Below the pieces are notes generated by a model, which was given only the letters and a program-made list of their open reading frames with translations, was not told the DNA's origin and made no database searches. A stretch of DNA of 24,332 bases, from positions 1 through 24,332 of the forward strand of contig CAZWRV010000096.1 in assembly GCA_964636325.1 (NCBI GenBank). The letters run 5' to 3'. Positions 15,678 through 22,978 of the stretch are shown piece by piece; within the stretch, counting starts at the first letter, position 1, and each line of letters opens with the position of its first letter. The position numbers and the translations under genes are program-made. The DNA comes from CAZWRV01 sp964636325 (GTDB lineage: Bacteria > Verrucomicrobiota > Lentisphaeria > Victivallales > GWF2-50-93).

Positions 15678-16737
15678 GAGCGATTTCGACGAGGCGCGCG
15701 ACCGCCTCGCGTCTTGGTGGAACGGGGAGGATCTCGGGCGTCCGGCCATGCTGATCACGGCTCCTCGGAAGGAGCCGTGGGAGGAAATTGCGGAGATGCC
15801 TAAGCCAGAGGGCTGGGTCACCGACTATTCCACCAGCAACTTCGACTACCGCCTGAACCGCGCACTGCGGGCATGCCTCAACACGCACTACCTGGCCGAG
15901 GCGGTGCCGAACGTCGCGCCGGATCTTGCGCCGAACTGCCTCGCCCTCTATCTGGGCTGCAAGGGCGTCGAGATGCCCGGCACGGTATGGTGCGAACCGT
16001 TCCTCACCGATCCGGACAAGGCCGAGTTCAGTGTCGACCCCGAAAACTTCTACTGGCAGTTTTCGACCCGGCTGGCGCAGGAGCAGCTCCGGCTCGGCGG
16101 CGGGAAGTTCCTCACGTCATATCCCGATTTCATCGAGGGGCTTGATACGCTGGCGGCGATGCGCGATTCTGAGACCCTCCTCACCGATCTGATCGACCGT
16201 CCGGATTGGGTCCACAGCTGCCTTGACCAGATAACCGAGTGCTACTTCGAAGTCTACGACAGCTGGTATGATCTCATAAAGGACGACCGCAAAGGGAGCC
16301 ATTTCTGGGCCTGGGCCCCTGGCAAGATGGCGAAGATGCAGTGTGACTTCTCCGCGATGATTTCCAAGGACATGTTCGGAGAATTCATGGTGCCGGTCCT
16401 TACCACCATGTCCGAACACTTCGACTTCTGCATGTATCACTGGGACGGCCCCGGCGCGCTCCAGCACCACGACCACCTGCTGTCCGTCCCGCTCCTGACC
16501 ATGTTGCAGTGGACCCCCGGCGCGGGCCAGCCGCCCGTCACAGATCCGTGCTGGTGGCCCTACTACCATAAGACCGTCGAGGAGGGCAAGAGGGTCGTGC
16601 TCTACGGCTTCTCGGGCCGCGAAAACCTCGCCGCTTTCAAGAAGGAGTTCGGCCGCAAGCTCAAGGACTTCATGATAGCCATGGGCGCCGAAACCCCAGA
16701 AGAGGCCGACGAACTGCTCGACATGGCCGCAGTTTAG
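15658..16737 (+). CDS. Uroporphyrinogen decarboxylase (URO-D) family protein, methyltransferase-like
   Basis: From ATG 15658 the product has 359 residues. AAGGAGG at 15644-15650 lies 7 bases upstream and decides this start over TTG 15625. It belongs to the URO-D/MtaA-like fold group rather than true haem-pathway HemE. The diagnostic C-terminal stretch YHWDGPGALQHHDHLL (from residue 260) and the following MLQWTPGAGQP match the subgroup I associate with anaerobic PVC bacteria. These are thought to act as corrinoid or other methyltransferases. There is no signal peptide. A typical corrinoid-protein partner is not seen next to it. The putative metal site is H261/D263 and following His residues, which is inference. 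The substrate is unknown. Confidence 0.82.
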   Translation: MAGLLYKSDFDEARDRLASWWNGEDLGRPAMLITAPRKEPWEEIAEMPKPEGWVTDYSTSNFDYRLNRALRACLNTHYLAEAVPNVAPDLAPNCLALYLGCKGVEMPGTVWCEPFLTDPDKAEFSVDPENFYWQFSTRLAQEQLRLGGGKFLTSYPDFIEGLDTLAAMRDSETLLTDLIDRPDWVHSCLDQITECYFEVYDSWYDLIKDDRKGSHFWAWAPGKMAKMQCDFSAMISKDMFGEFMVPVLTTMSEHFDFCMYHWDGPGALQHHDHLLSVPLLTMLQWTPGAGQPPVTDPCWWPYYHKTVEEGKRVVLYGFSGRENLAAFKKEFGRKLKDFMIAMGAETPEEADELLDMAAV

Positions 16738-16818
16738 CATGATCTATTCATGAACCGCAAGACGCCTAGGTAAACCTGGAACAGACAACCGTCTATGCCC
16801 ACTGCGACGGGATCGGCG

Positions 16819-16936
16819 CTCCTCTGAAACTCGCCCATCTTTGTCGCGAACTTTGTCGTTATCTTTGTCGTCTTCCGGAGGGTTGAGCCGAGCTCAACCG
16901 CGGCTCAGCACGGCTTCGCCCTCCATCGAGTTTCTG
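16819..16936 (-). repeat. 118-bp inverted repeat, right copy
   Basis: This is the reverse complement of 1-118 with about three substitutions. Two more hairpins follow directly: CTGGCG (16947-16952) with CGCCAG (16961-16966), and AGAGC-GGC-GCTCT (16965-16977). The remaining gap from 16738 to 16818 shows nothing recognisable. The two copies bound about 16.7 kb. Confidence 0.85.
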
Positions 16937-17020
16937 AACGACAGAACTGGCGGATTTCCTCGCCAGAGCGGCGCTCTCCTGCAAGTCGAAAAAATGTTGG
17001 ACGCAAGAAGCACAAAAAGG

Positions 17021-17057
17021 ATGAATTCAGCAAACTACGCCTTTTTGCTGAATTCAT
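17021..17057. repeat. CTACGCCYT-loop hairpin, copy 3
   Basis: ATGAATTCAGCAAA (17021-17034) pairs over 14 bases with TTTGCTGAATTCAT (17044-17057) around the loop CTACGCCTT. Several stem pairs differ from copies 1 and 2, always on both sides. On the minus strand it lies 10 bases after the stop of the 66-residue gene and is followed by CCTTTTTG, so this copy may also work as that gene's terminator. Confidence 0.88.
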
Positions 17058-17067
17058 AATTGAAAGA

Positions 17068-17268
17068 TCAATTTTGTGCGAGAGGCATCTGGAGCTTGTC
17101 GAACGTGTCCTTGTCGACAAATTTTGTGAGGTTTGTCCCGTCGTCCTGAGCACGGACCGCGTAGCGCTTCTGTATACCCTTGCTGGTATTTCTCTCGTAG
17201 ACGACCTTCCTGCAGTTGGAATCGCATATTTCGACCGCCTGCCGCTTCTTCACGTTGAAGAATTTCAT
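17068..17268 (-). CDS. Small basic conserved-looking protein (66 aa)
   Basis: This begins MKFFNVKKRQAVEICDSNC and continues with KVVYERNTSKGIQKRYAVRA and a C-terminal NLTKFVDKDTFDKL. It is basic and soluble, with two cysteines and no membrane segment. The pattern of a short strand-rich protein ending in a helix reminds me of small uncharacterised proteins seen in PVC genomes, but I cannot name a family. ATG 17268 is preceded by GGGGTGGAG with a 4-base gap, a workable ribosome site. A promoter match lies at 17313-17341, and hairpin copy 3 follows the stop. These three signals together make it a convincing single-gene unit. Confidence 0.65.
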   Translation of the reverse strand: MKFFNVKKRQAVEICDSNCRKVVYERNTSKGIQKRYAVRAQDDGTNLTKFVDKDTFDKLQMPLAQN

Positions 17269-17312
17269 AGCGCTCCACCCCTTTCCGGACTATAATTGTT
17301 GATGATTGCTGA

Positions 17313-17341
17313 TTTATAGCATTTCAAGGGGGAAAATTCAA
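17313..17341 (-). promoter_or_regulatory. Sigma-70-type promoter of the 66-aa gene
   Basis: On the minus strand a -35 TTGAAT (17341-17336) and a -10 TATAAA (17318-17313) are separated by exactly 17 bases. Transcription would start near 17306 and give a leader of about 38 bases before ATG 17268. It lies in the 119-base gap after the glycosyltransferase operon. Confidence 0.5.
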
Positions 17342-17387
17342 GTTGAACTCAAAAAAAAAGTATCAAAAAACATACATCTTAAGAAAA

Positions 17388-18383
17388 TCATCCATTCAAG
17401 GCATCCGCAAGGCTTTTGGCAATGATTCCTATTTCAAAGCGGCCGGCGCAATAGCTCCTGCCTGCGGCAGCAAGCCTCTGACGAAGGTTCTTGTCATTCA
17501 ACAATCTTTCAATCTGCAAGGCGAAATCTTTCGGAGTGGACGCGGCGAGGGCGTATTTTTCTTCTTCTGTGAATTCCGCGTTCATTCCGACCGGGGAACA
17601 TACGGAAGGCACGCCGGCGGAAAGATACTGGATGAGCTTGTATGAAGCCTTGCCCCTGGAATAAGGGTCGTCTGCCAGCGGCATTATGCCGACGTCGAAA
17701 TTGCGGATTTCGCAGTCCTGGACGTCGAGAGACCATCTTATGTTGTCGACTTTTAAGCCTTCGCAGGTGAAATCCTTGTCGGAAATCACCCTTAGTATGA
17801 ATTCACGTTTCTGTCGCAGTTCCTCCAGGCCGGGCGCTATTTTCCGCAGATATTCGAAATTCCCGCTCAATCCCACCCAGCCGAGGACAGGGGGGTTCCC
17901 GAGATTGTAATCCGTCTTCACCTTGATTCGCGAACAGTCCACTGCCGACGGGACGATTTTGACATTTGCCGACGGGTAGATATCAAGAACTTTTCCCGCG
18001 AGCGTCCTGTTTGCGGCTACTACGACATCCGCGCCCAGGACTGTCCTGCTGAACCTTGCCATTCTGGATCTGCTTTCGTAAAGCCGGGGGTCTGCGGCGG
18101 GCGACGCATCCTTCAGGTAAATTGCGTCGTCGAAGTCGAAAACGAGTCTTCGGGCATTTTTCCTTAGGACGGCAAATTCAACCGCGGACAGCAGCTTCTT
18201 CTGCAACAGCACGGTGTCATATCTTCCCGCCTTACGGAAAAGATTAAGCCTTCCGAGGACGGAGGAGGGCACGGTTTCAAGGGTTGCGTCTATGCCATGC
18301 CGCCCGAGCAGGGGGAGCAGATCCTTGACCCGAATTCTCGAACTCGGCGTCCTGTCCGTCTTGATTATGAAAAGCACATTCAT
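17388..18383 (-). CDS. GT4-type glycosyltransferase
   Basis: This 331-residue GT-B glycosyltransferase belongs to group 1 (GT4-like). The N-terminal domain begins MNVLFIIKTDRTPSSRIRV. LVFDFDDAIYL (around 80-90) matches the first-domain segment of this clade. The donor-binding half has ILGWVGLSGNF-like residues (VLGWVGLSGNFEYL) and the nucleotide-sugar motif YSRGKASYKLIQYLSAGVP, whose usual Glu-rich E-x7-E is not obvious. No signal or membrane helix is present, so it acts on the cytoplasmic side. Its ATG overlaps the stop of the upstream gene as ATGA, indicating translational coupling. It is the last gene of a five-gene minus-strand operon and is expected to add a sugar in envelope glycan synthesis; donor and acceptor are unknown. 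Confidence 0.87.
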   Translation of the reverse strand: MNVLFIIKTDRTPSSRIRVKDLLPLLGRHGIDATLETVPSSVLGRLNLFRKAGRYDTVLLQKKLLSAVEFAVLRKNARRLVFDFDDAIYLKDASPAADPRLYESRSRMARFSRTVLGADVVVAANRTLAGKVLDIYPSANVKIVPSAVDCSRIKVKTDYNLGNPPVLGWVGLSGNFEYLRKIAPGLEELRQKREFILRVISDKDFTCEGLKVDNIRWSLDVQDCEIRNFDVGIMPLADDPYSRGKASYKLIQYLSAGVPSVCSPVGMNAEFTEEEKYALAASTPKDFALQIERLLNDKNLRQRLAAAGRSYCAGRFEIGIIAKSLADALNG

Positions 18384-19570
18384 CGGATCCTGCCCTGATA
18401 TAATGTGAACGGACCCTTCTTCCGATCCTTGAACTCGCCGACCAAGTCAAGCGGGAAGGGCAAGCCCTTGTCTGAGAAGAGCTTTTGAAAGTCGGCATCC
18501 TTCTGCATGACCAAGACAAACACGCCGTTCCCGCCCAAAGCTCTGACAGAATCCGCAAAATTGTCAATCCTGTCGGGCGGCAGGACTGGGAACCAGCGCC
18601 CGGCATTGGCGGCGCCCCTGCCCCTGGCAAGTATCCTCCATCTGGTATCGAGGACAATCCTTATCCCTCTGAGTGCGCATGAATTTCCATCGGAAGGTCG
18701 AATCATAATCTTGAATCGGTCCGAGCCGACCGGCCCCTTTTTATTGCGGAAGCGCAATTCGGCCGTATCCTGGTAGCTGCCAAGAGGTTCCCATTTTTTT
18801 GTTGCGCCATCCATGTAATAGAGACGGACAGCCCCTTTGAAAGATTCCTTCCACTCAAGGGCCATCACGCCGTTCCTGAACGGATATGGTTTTGCAAGGG
18901 ACAGGACTAGTTCGGCCTCCTTGTCCCCTTCGAAAAGAAGCGGGTTTCCAAAGCGGGTGCCGGACGAATCAACCGCAGTTTTCCCGCCTACCTCTTCGGC
19001 AATCGCCCCTGCGGCGAAGTCGGTCATGTCCGGCCTGGCGAGCTTGAAGTGGGAAGCGCCGGCATAATAAGCGGTGCGTATGTCGTTGTTGTCGGTTATG
19101 AGGACGGCCTTCGCCCCTTTCGGGATGCGTTTCTTGATTTCCTCCGGAATCTCCGAAAGCCAGCATTTCCTGTCAGGCGGATTCAATGCCTTTCCGCCGT
19201 TCGCCAGGATCAATGCCGCTGCAAGCCCGACAAGGCAGTTCCTCTCGGTCAGGAAGCGGAAACGGCCTTGGAATCTTGAAAGGAAACTGGCAAAGACTAT
19301 GAGGCCCGCCCCGGCAAAGACCGAAAACGCTATCACCAAGGGATGGAAATATCGGCCTTCGTATGGGGTTCCGGAGAAGAAGAGCATGAGGCGCAGTGCG
19401 AAGTCGGCCAGGATGAACGCCGCGAAAAGCCTGAACGGAGCGTCTCCGGCAATCCTGCCGCGCCCCTTCCAAAGGAAGAAGACAAGCAGGGCGATGTATG
19501 CGGGCATCAGCGCATTGAGCATCCTGCCCGCGATGATCAGCCATAGCTTGTATGAAAAAAGAGCCTCCAT
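18380..19570 (-). CDS. Membrane protein, likely C-terminal part of a GT39-like glycosyltransferase
   Basis: The 396-residue protein has about four N-terminal membrane helices (LWLIIAGRMLNALMPAYIAL, FRLFAAFILADFALRLMLFF, FHPLVIAFSVFAGAGLIVF, LVGLAAALILANGG) and then a soluble domain of about 270 residues, presumably periplasmic. PYEGRYFHPLVIAF resembles the RY-x-x-P segment found in the second half of GT39/ArnT-type enzymes. The catalytic first half is supplied by the preceding gene, whose stop lies only 2 bases before this ATG. The pair (675 residues combined) therefore looks like one GT39 protein divided in two, either as a real split or by a frameshift. It is coupled to the next gene by an ATGA overlap. 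Confidence 0.72.
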   Translation of the reverse strand: MEALFSYKLWLIIAGRMLNALMPAYIALLVFFLWKGRGRIAGDAPFRLFAAFILADFALRLMLFFSGTPYEGRYFHPLVIAFSVFAGAGLIVFASFLSRFQGRFRFLTERNCLVGLAAALILANGGKALNPPDRKCWLSEIPEEIKKRIPKGAKAVLITDNNDIRTAYYAGASHFKLARPDMTDFAAGAIAEEVGGKTAVDSSGTRFGNPLLFEGDKEAELVLSLAKPYPFRNGVMALEWKESFKGAVRLYYMDGATKKWEPLGSYQDTAELRFRNKKGPVGSDRFKIMIRPSDGNSCALRGIRIVLDTRWRILARGRGAANAGRWFPVLPPDRIDNFADSVRALGGNGVFVLVMQKDADFQKLFSDKGLPFPLDLVGEFKDRKKGPFTLYQGRIR

Positions 19571-19572
19571 CC

Positions 19573-20412
19573 CTACTTTTCCTGATCCACGATTTCATCC
19601 TCGGAAAGCTTGAAGAACGAAGAGTAGTAGCTCGTTATCCGCTGATCCACGAGCGTCCAGTCCGACGCCGTCTTGGACAGGACATTCTGGACAGGCACGG
19701 CGACAATCAAGAATCCGGCAAGAAGAGCCAGACCGCATCTCAGGCTCTTCTTCAGGGAACGGATCAGCTCCCCTTTCCTGAAGGCCAGCCATGCGTCGGC
19801 CGCCGCCCACAGAAGAAATCCGAGTAAAATCTCGTTGCCCTCGCTTCTTGTGAGCAGCGCAAGCCCGGCAAAAACGCCGGAAAGATACCAAAGCCTTGAA
19901 AAATCCCTGCCTGCGGCGTTCACGGCCAACGCCAGCGCCGAAAAGAGCAGGAAGAAGAAAAGCGGATCTCTCATGACATCCGAACAGTCCCGTATCAGAT
20001 ACGGGTGCGTCGCGGCAAGGAAGGCGGCCGCCAAGGCCACCTTGTCTCCGGCAAGCGGACGCGCGATGAAAAAGACAGCGAGAAGCAGCAATGTCCCCGC
20101 CAGCAGTGAGACGGCAACGCCGGTTTGTTCGGCGCCCAGCCCGGCCTTCACTCCGAGCGACATCAAAAAGACGTAAAGCGGCGGCACCCTGGGCATTATG
20201 CCGAACGCCTCGTCGTATCGGCCCTGCGCCATCTCGTTTGCGATTTCGACGTAGAGCACGCCGTCCTTGTCAATGACAGGCTCGATCGGAATACGTGCAG
20301 CCCTAAGGGCAAAACCTAGCAGGATTATCCCCAGCAGTAGACCCTGCGTGCTTGCCAGACGATCCCATATCGGCAATTGTTTTATTCCATTAAGCATCTG
20401 CATGTGCCCCAT
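19573..20412 (-). CDS. GT39/PMT-like membrane glycosyltransferase, N-terminal part
   Basis: These 279 residues have about six membrane helices. The first periplasmic loop, EPVIDKDGVLYVEIANEM, carries the acidic residue and aromatic context expected of the catalytic Asp in GT39/ArnT/PMT enzymes. MRDPLFFFLLFSALALAVNA and LTRSEGNEILLGFLLW are typical of the PMT_2 core. Full-length family members usually run 500-700 residues, so this is about half. It ends at a TAG directly before the next membrane gene. The ATG at 20412 overlaps the upstream transporter by 23 bases; ATGs at 20403 and 20397 are alternatives. A lipid-linked sugar donor is expected from family knowledge; the acceptor is unknown. 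Confidence 0.78.
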   Translation of the reverse strand: MGHMQMLNGIKQLPIWDRLASTQGLLLGIILLGFALRAARIPIEPVIDKDGVLYVEIANEMAQGRYDEAFGIMPRVPPLYVFLMSLGVKAGLGAEQTGVAVSLLAGTLLLLAVFFIARPLAGDKVALAAAFLAATHPYLIRDCSDVMRDPLFFFLLFSALALAVNAAGRDFSRLWYLSGVFAGLALLTRSEGNEILLGFLLWAAADAWLAFRKGELIRSLKKSLRCGLALLAGFLIVAVPVQNVLSKTASDWTLVDQRITSYYSSFFKLSEDEIVDQEK

Positions 20413-21703
20413 TTATCTCAGAGCCTGAGCTTCCGGACTCCTTGGGCCTTAGGTTTCCGACGATGGCGGCGTTGGCGCAGGAGGCCATTATGCACTGCAG
20501 TTCCGGAAACCATTCGAACAACGGCCAGATCGTGAGGATGATGGCGACACCTCCGGCGGGCGGAAGGTCGAGCGGTCCGAGGATGTATGTTATCATCGGG
20601 GCTATGGTGACGTATTCGCCCGAGTCGAAGGCGCCTACAAGCGCGCAGGATCCGGCGATGACGAGGCAGTTCCACGCGGTCAGTTCCATGCCGTATATCT
20701 GAGCCACAAAAACCGTCGTCACCGCGAAGACGACGGCCGTCCCGTGCCTGTTGAGCACCGCCGAAAGAGGTATGACGGAGTTCAGCATGTCGCGCGGGTA
20801 GCCGAACTGCCCCATCGCCTTCATCGTCATCGGAAGCGCCGAGTCCGAGCTGGCCACGAACGCCATCGTAAACGGCACCTTCAGAACGTGGTACAATTCC
20901 TTGAAAGTCCTGCCGGTCGCGCGCCACAGCACGAACATATAGAGGGCCGACATCAGCACAAAGCACATCAGGTAGACAATGATGACGCCCGACATCACCT
21001 TGAGCACGTCGAATCCGACTTCCGAAGCCTGGCTGGCCAGCAGGCAGCAGAGTCCGAGCGGCAGCAGATAAAGCACCCAGTCGAGGATGGAGATGAACAT
21101 CTCGTAGACCGCGGAAAACAGGCCGACGACCGTGCCGCGCGGCCTTTCCTCCACCTGGCAGAGCGCCAAGCCCAGCAGTATCGCCATGAAGACTACGGCA
21201 AGCAGGTTTTCAGACGCGAGCGTGTCAACGACGTTCTTGGGGATGAAATTGTGTATGAAGCCCCAGACGCCCGGCTTTACCTCCGCGACGACCGGAACCT
21301 TCTTCTCCAGACCCGACAATGTCTGGCCGATGAAGCTGCGCTTCGCATCGTCCGGCTTCAGAATCGGAGTCGCGGCGAGCGCAAGGAAGGTCCCTAGGAA
21401 CGCCGCTATGAGCGTCCCGCAGGCGAGCGTCGTGACAGTCCGCCCGACATATCTGCGCCCGTCGCTTGACTCGAACATCCTTGAAACTCCTGTCACAAGC
21501 GCGCAGAAGATGATCGGGGTGACAGTCATCGTCAGGAGCTTCATGTAGATTTCGCCGATCGGCGCGATGATCTCCGCGGCCTCGCGGAAGTTCAACCCGA
21601 CTATGAGCCCTGCAAGGGCCGAGCTTATGCAGACCCAGGGCTTCCTGGAAAGGGCGGCGAGAAATGCGAAGATGCCTTCCCTGGATTTTGCCTGTTCATC
21701 CAT
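20390..21703 (-). CDS. Dicarboxylate/amino acid:cation symporter (DAACS, SLC1-like)
   Basis: From ATG 21703 the product has 437 residues and about eight hydrophobic helices plus two re-entrant hairpins. SSDSALPMTMKAMGQFGYP is the HP1 serine-rich motif. VLNRHGTAVVFAVTTVFVAQIYG corresponds to the TM7 NMDGT sodium/substrate motif, here NRHGT. VGAFDSGEYVTIAPM matches HP2. The start is decided by AAGGAG 8 bases upstream (21711-21717 region on plus). A longer frame to 21832 exists but its N-terminus is Arg/Pro-rich and unlike the family. The ATG overlaps the preceding binding-protein gene as ATGGATGA. Sodium- or proton-driven uptake of an acidic solute is expected. Confidence 0.9.
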   Translation of the reverse strand: MDEQAKSREGIFAFLAALSRKPWVCISSALAGLIVGLNFREAAEIIAPIGEIYMKLLTMTVTPIIFCALVTGVSRMFESSDGRRYVGRTVTTLACGTLIAAFLGTFLALAATPILKPDDAKRSFIGQTLSGLEKKVPVVAEVKPGVWGFIHNFIPKNVVDTLASENLLAVVFMAILLGLALCQVEERPRGTVVGLFSAVYEMFISILDWVLYLLPLGLCCLLASQASEVGFDVLKVMSGVIIVYLMCFVLMSALYMFVLWRATGRTFKELYHVLKVPFTMAFVASSDSALPMTMKAMGQFGYPRDMLNSVIPLSAVLNRHGTAVVFAVTTVFVAQIYGMELTAWNCLVIAGSCALVGAFDSGEYVTIAPMITYILGPLDLPPAGGVAIILTIWPLFEWFPELQCIMASCANAAIVGNLRPKESGSSGSEINGAHADA

Positions 21704-22820
21704 GATGCCTTCTCCTTGACATGCCGATCCAGACCAAAATGAAGGCGGCAAGAGGGAGTCCCACGGCCGCCATCGCCGAATCGGAAAACTCAACCTTCTT
21801 CCCGGACACCTTCTCATAAAGGCTGCCGACAACCCCCAATCTCCTGCCGTCTGCGGAAGGTGGACGGCGGGAGCCGGAAGAGGCGGAGGGATTCTCGGCG
21901 GCCAGCGACTTGAGGACCGAACCGTACTGCGCCACCAGCTCCTTGGTGGAATTTATCCTGATGCATCTGGCAACCTCGTCGGCGATCATGGCCAACGTGG
22001 GAGCGTCCGGATTGACCGCGATCGCAATCTTCTCTGGAGAATCCGGTATTTTCAGGACGTCGAAATAGAGCCTCAGCGCGGGACGCTTCAGCATTTCGAA
22101 GTATATGGAGAAATCGTCTCCAAGAACCGCGTCGATCTTACGCTCGCCCACCATCCCCGCAAGCTCTTCGATGCTGTTGTAGGGAACCGCGGCAGCGTTG
22201 GGGAATATCAGGAACAGCTGCTCCCCGGCGGACGTGTCCCTCCCCACGGCGATCCTGCAGTCGGGCTTGTTGAAATAACGGTCGAAGTCCTCGTCCGTGG
22301 ACTTTTCGTCCAGCATTATTTTTTTTTCAAGCATGGTATGCCTGTTGACCAGGAGGGCGAATGAAAAGACGGCATACGGCTCGCTGAACCTCACTGACTG
22401 CATCCTCTCGAAGGACAGGCTGAGGTCGCTTATGCCAAGATCGGCCTCACCCACCGATACCGCGTCAATCACCGCCCTGAACGTGGGATAATCCCTCTTC
22501 AGATCGAGCTCGACATGCAGTATTTTGGCGATGCTCCGCGCCAGAAATATGTCAATGCCGCATATGACTCTCCCGTCATGGAGGGTCAGCCTCATGCTTT
22601 CAGGAAGCTGGCTGTCCTTCTCGAAAAAGAAATAGGGCGGCGATTCGCCTTCATATTGGGCGACGATCAGGCTCCCCCTCTCCTTGATGCGCTTGATGTC
22701 GGGCATCACCAGCCTGTCCGTCTTAGGATGCGCCGACGTCTGACCACCGCACAGGTGATCAAGCGTCAAAACGAGAGTCAAGGCAAGGCAAAGCCGCAAA
22801 AGTGATCCGTTTTTTACCAT
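21696..22820 (-). CDS. Membrane-tethered solute-binding protein (SBP_bac_3 type)
   Basis: This 374-residue protein has an N-terminal export signal (LLRLCLALTLVLTLDHL). A periplasmic binding domain of the amino-acid type (SBP family 3) follows: SLIVAQYEGESPPYFFF, GIDIFLARSIAKIL, VGEADLGISDLSLSFERM, VRFSEPYAVFSFALLV, and KIDAVLGDDFSIYFEML. The C-terminus has a linker and a single membrane helix (AAVGLPLAAFILVWIGM) ending in RRRHHG, so it is anchored with the binding domain outside. It overlaps the symporter gene by 8 bases, implying a joint role in uptake; no ABC permease or ATPase is nearby. ATG 22818-22820 has no clear ribosome site. The ligand may be an acidic amino acid or dicarboxylate, by inference from the partner. 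Confidence 0.85.
   Translation of the reverse strand: MVKNGSLLRLCLALTLVLTLDHLCGGQTSAHPKTDRLVMPDIKRIKERGSLIVAQYEGESPPYFFFEKDSQLPESMRLTLHDGRVICGIDIFLARSIAKILHVELDLKRDYPTFRAVIDAVSVGEADLGISDLSLSFERMQSVRFSEPYAVFSFALLVNRHTMLEKKIMLDEKSTDEDFDRYFNKPDCRIAVGRDTSAGEQLFLIFPNAAAVPYNSIEELAGMVGERKIDAVLGDDFSIYFEMLKRPALRLYFDVLKIPDSPEKIAIAVNPDAPTLAMIADEVARCIRINSTKELVAQYGSVLKSLAAENPSASSGSRRPPSADGRRLGVVGSLYEKVSGKKVEFSDSAMAAVGLPLAAFILVWIGMSRRRHHG
21711..21717 (-). promoter_or_regulatory. Ribosome binding site deciding the symporter start
   Basis: AAGGAGA on the minus strand ends 7 bases before ATG 21703, inside the 3' end of the binding-protein gene. It rules in favour of MDEQAKSREG as the true N-terminus. Confidence 0.75.
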
Positions 22821-22978
22821 GGAAGAAAACTAAGCCGCATCAGGGTCAAAATCAAGCGGCCAAAACAGCATGCTCTTCCATATGGCTGCTTTCTCCGGGC
22901 CCAGATGCCGGGCGATCCGCTGGAATTTCCCGTTCTGACCCGTATTTTTAGCCTCTTGATTGCAAGGAGTCCGTAAAC

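Noticed and set aside
13112..15888. Minus-strand frames sharing GRSSLNIY
   Set aside because: Their similarity arises only because both cross the CTACGCCYT hairpin repeat.
21704..21832. Longer N-terminus for the symporter
   Set aside because: The extra residues are Arg/Pro-rich, overlap the binding-protein gene out of frame, and a strong ribosome site supports ATG 21703.
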